A stretch of DNA of 57,296 nt, from contig CALFSW010000266.1 of assembly GCA_937916505.1 (NCBI GenBank), positions 1 to 57,296 on the forward strand. The letters run 5' to 3'. This document shows, piece by piece, positions 55,837 to 57,296 of the stretch. Origin of the DNA: an uncultured Verrucomicrobiales bacterium (lineage in GTDB: Bacteria > Verrucomicrobiota > Verrucomicrobiia > Verrucomicrobiales > Akkermansiaceae). Below the pieces are notes generated by a model that made no database searches, was not told the origin of the DNA, and was given only the letters and a program-made list of their open reading frames with translations. The number at the start of each line of letters is the position of its first letter. Positions within the stretch are counted from its first letter, which is position 1. The translations under genes were made by a program, and so were the position numbers.

Positions 55837-56610
55837 CTATTCACTGGGCGTAAGTTGATCTCTTTCGTGCGCCCAGTAGACATCGCGTCCGTAGTGCCTG
55901 AACAATCCCCTCTCGTAGTCTCGGGTGATGAGTCCTTCTTCCACATAATCCGGGGCAGTCTTAATGACGTCGCGGGAGAGGTTCACGAAGACCTTGCTTT
56001 CCCTCCAGCTCACACGCTCAATCCACTCCGGGGAGATCAGCACTTTCTTCCCCGGCCACCAGTTACGAGTGTCAATGACGAGGTAGCGAATCGCCCAGGT
56101 TTCATCATCGATGATGAAATCCGCGACATGGCCGATCTTCCCATCAATGGTCTCGATGTGATAGCCCGTGACTTCCTCCGTGCTGCGTAAATGTCGGTCA
56201 TCAGGGTCCCTAACGTCTTCAACCGATGCCCCCAAAAGGTCGGGATCACTCGCAGGAATATGAGAGAAGCCCCATGTGCTCGGTCCACCCCAGTACGACG
56301 GCCAGCCATAGTAGCCGTGGTATTCCATTTCGAACTGTCGAGAGACGGGTTTGTCGCTGTTTAATGACGGGCTTTCCTCAATCTGTTTTTTAGTGAGATT
56401 GATCGCAATGCGATTTTCCTTCTTGAGCGCGGCTACCAAGGCATACGGGGAGATCAAAACTTCCCTGCCGGTGAGCCAGTTCCCGGTATCGGCGACGAGG
56501 TAGCGAATCGTCCAGTGTGTGTCATCGAAGTAGAACTCAAGGAATTTTCCGATCTCACCGTCCAGACTGTCCAGTTGATAATTCTGCAGTGATTTTGTTT
56601 TGAATAGCAT
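55837..56610 (-). CDS. Double PRC-barrel domain protein
   Basis: From the ATG at 56610 this is a 257-residue protein with two PRC-barrel domains, at about 5-75 and 145-220. Their repeated segments HWTIRYLVADTGNWLTGREVLISP and ETWAIRYLVIDTRNWWPGKKVLISP (each shown here only in part as IRYLVADTGNW and IRYLVIDTRNW) are obvious copies. An aromatic, Gly-rich linker with YHGYYGWPSYWGG separates them. Such proteins are typical of stress-induced genes in soil and aquatic bacteria, often beside other desiccation and oxidative stress genes. No enzymatic motif is present. It lies upstream of the fusion gene on the same strand, 59 bp away, and is divergent from the cardiolipin synthase-like gene. Confidence 0.88.
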   Translation of the reverse strand: MLFKTKSLQNYQLDSLDGEIGKFLEFYFDDTHWTIRYLVADTGNWLTGREVLISPYALVAALKKENRIAINLTKKQIEESPSLNSDKPVSRQFEMEYHGYYGWPSYWGGPSTWGFSHIPASDPDLLGASVEDVRDPDDRHLRSTEEVTGYHIETIDGKIGHVADFIIDDETWAIRYLVIDTRNWWPGKKVLISPEWIERVSWRESKVFVNLSRDVIKTAPDYVEEGLITRDYERGLFRHYGRDVYWAHERDQLTPSE

Positions 56611-56680
56611 CGTGTCATTTGTTGTTTGAGATTCGCCCTTGGAATCAAAAATATTTGGCGAGGCGGCACCGCATCTTTGC

Positions 56681-56707
56681 GGAATACTTATCAAAGTAAG
56701 TCCGTCG
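56681..56707 (+). promoter_or_regulatory. Possible ECF-sigma promoter upstream of the cardiolipin synthase-like gene
   Basis: GGAAT - 17 nt - CGTCG fits the general ECF pattern (GGAA...CGT) and lies 79 bp before the ATG at 56786. The match is short, so chance is possible. Confidence 0.25.
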
Positions 56708-56785
56708 TGATATCTTCGCAATGGGGTAAAACCCTACCGCCGACCTAAGTGCTCGCTTTTCAAGGATACCCAATGACAGTGAGAT

Positions 56786-57296
56786 ATGAGCGCCGCTAGT
56801 CCACTTCCCAAAATCAAGCGCGAAGCACTCTCCTCCGGCGGCGCTCTAGCCGACCAGGCCTTCTCGCGAGCGGCGGGGGCGTCACTCATCGCCGGTAACA
56901 GCATCCGCCTGCTTAAGGACGCAAAGGAAAATTATCCTGCATGGCTCGAAGCGATCCAGACGGCAAAAAAGCGAGTCCATTTCGAAAGCTATATTATTCA
57001 CGAAGACGACACGGGACGAATGTTCGCAGATGCTCTCATCGCAAAGGCCAGGGAAGGCATCCCCGTGCGTCTTATTTACGACTGGCTGGGGTGCCTCGGC
57101 ACCGCGTCGCGCGCCTTCTGGAATCAGTTGCGCGAGGGTGGCGTGGACGTCCGTTGTTACAATCAAGCTCGTTGGGACTCCCCCTTCAGCTGGCTCAGCC
57201 GCGACCATCGCAAGACGCTCTGTGTCGATGGCCGGATCGGATTCGTCAGCGGCTTGTGCGTCGGGCGCATGTGGGTCGGTGATCTGAAAAAAGAGA
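56786..57296 (+). CDS. Cardiolipin synthase / phospholipase D-like protein (3' end cut by window)
   Basis: The first 170 codons are present and the frame remains open at the window edge. The sequence has the phospholipase D fold's first half: [20 protein letters not shown], then [18 protein letters not shown], a substrate-type [14 protein letters not shown] and the first HKD-type motif [15 protein letters not shown]. This is close to ClsB/ClsC-type cardiolipin synthases. There is no N-terminal transmembrane segment, as in ClsB. The second HKD motif must lie beyond the window. It is divergent from the PRC-barrel gene across 175 bp. Confidence 0.85.
   Translation, partial: MSAASPLPKIKREALSSGGALADQAFSRAAGASLIAGNSIRLLKDAKENYPAWLEAIQTAKKRVHFESYIIHEDDTGRMFADALIAKAREGIPVRLIYDWLGCLGTASRAFWNQLREGGVDVRCYNQARWDSPFSWLSRDHRKTLCVDGRIGFVSGLCVGRMWVGDLKKE

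Overview
The window looks like chromosomal DNA of a Verrucomicrobiota bacterium, probably close to Verrucomicrobiaceae. This is inferred from gene content and style. There is a PEP-CTERM type sorting signal with its own exosortase, MoxR/DUF58/von Willebrand batteries, giant periplasmic TPR and macroglobulin proteins, moderately GC-rich DNA, and gene starts that mostly lack Shine-Dalgarno motifs. There is no rRNA, convincing tRNA, CRISPR array, insertion sequence or prophage. Coding density is very high and many neighbours overlap by 4 bases.

Layout. 0.2-8.5 kb: a lipoprotein gene, convergent trhO (tRNA wobble uridine hydroxylase), then a MoxR - DUF58 - BatA-like - VWA envelope/stress operon. 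8.5-13.7 kb (minus strand): a CE15-type esterase and a nucleotide block purD-pyrR-pyrB-pyrC. 13.8-15.5 kb: a sugar nucleotidyltransferase-like gene and fdhD. 15.5-19.5 kb: a three-gene operon made of a VIT/VWA protein ending in a PEP-CTERM tail, an exosortase, and a multi-spanning membrane protein. 19.5-24.3 kb (minus): the glycine cleavage genes gcvT-gcvH-gcvP with a NUDIX hydrolase. 24.4-25.7 kb: a rhomboid-like membrane protein coupled to hisI.

25.7-45.4 kb is dominated by two enormous exported proteins on the minus strand, 2100 and 2608 residues. The larger is a TPR - alpha-2-macroglobulin - TPR protein without the usual thioester. Both appear to carry the same roughly 190-residue beta module twice. 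Between them, on the plus strand, lie sufS-sufE-pdeM and a zinc-type ABC importer operon (znuA - unknown gene - znuC - znuB), preceded by two similar 19-bp inverted repeats that look like a metal-repressor operator pair.

45.5-51.7 kb (minus) is housekeeping: a primary-type sigma factor, xseA, a membrane PIN-TRAM protein, the rseP site-2 protease and tyrS. 51.8-57.3 kb looks more accessory: a decayed Sel1-repeat gene with two in-frame TAG codons, then nhaA, a GH130 glycosidase/phosphorylase, an RpiB-histidine phosphatase fusion, a double PRC-barrel protein and the start of a cardiolipin synthase-like gene that runs off the window. This last set reads as an osmotic/pH/envelope stress cluster.

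The best candidates for something undescribed are the VIT-exosortase-membrane protein module, the shared duplicated module of the two giant proteins, the unknown protein inside the zinc importer operon with its paired operator, and the RpiB-phosphatase fusion operon.
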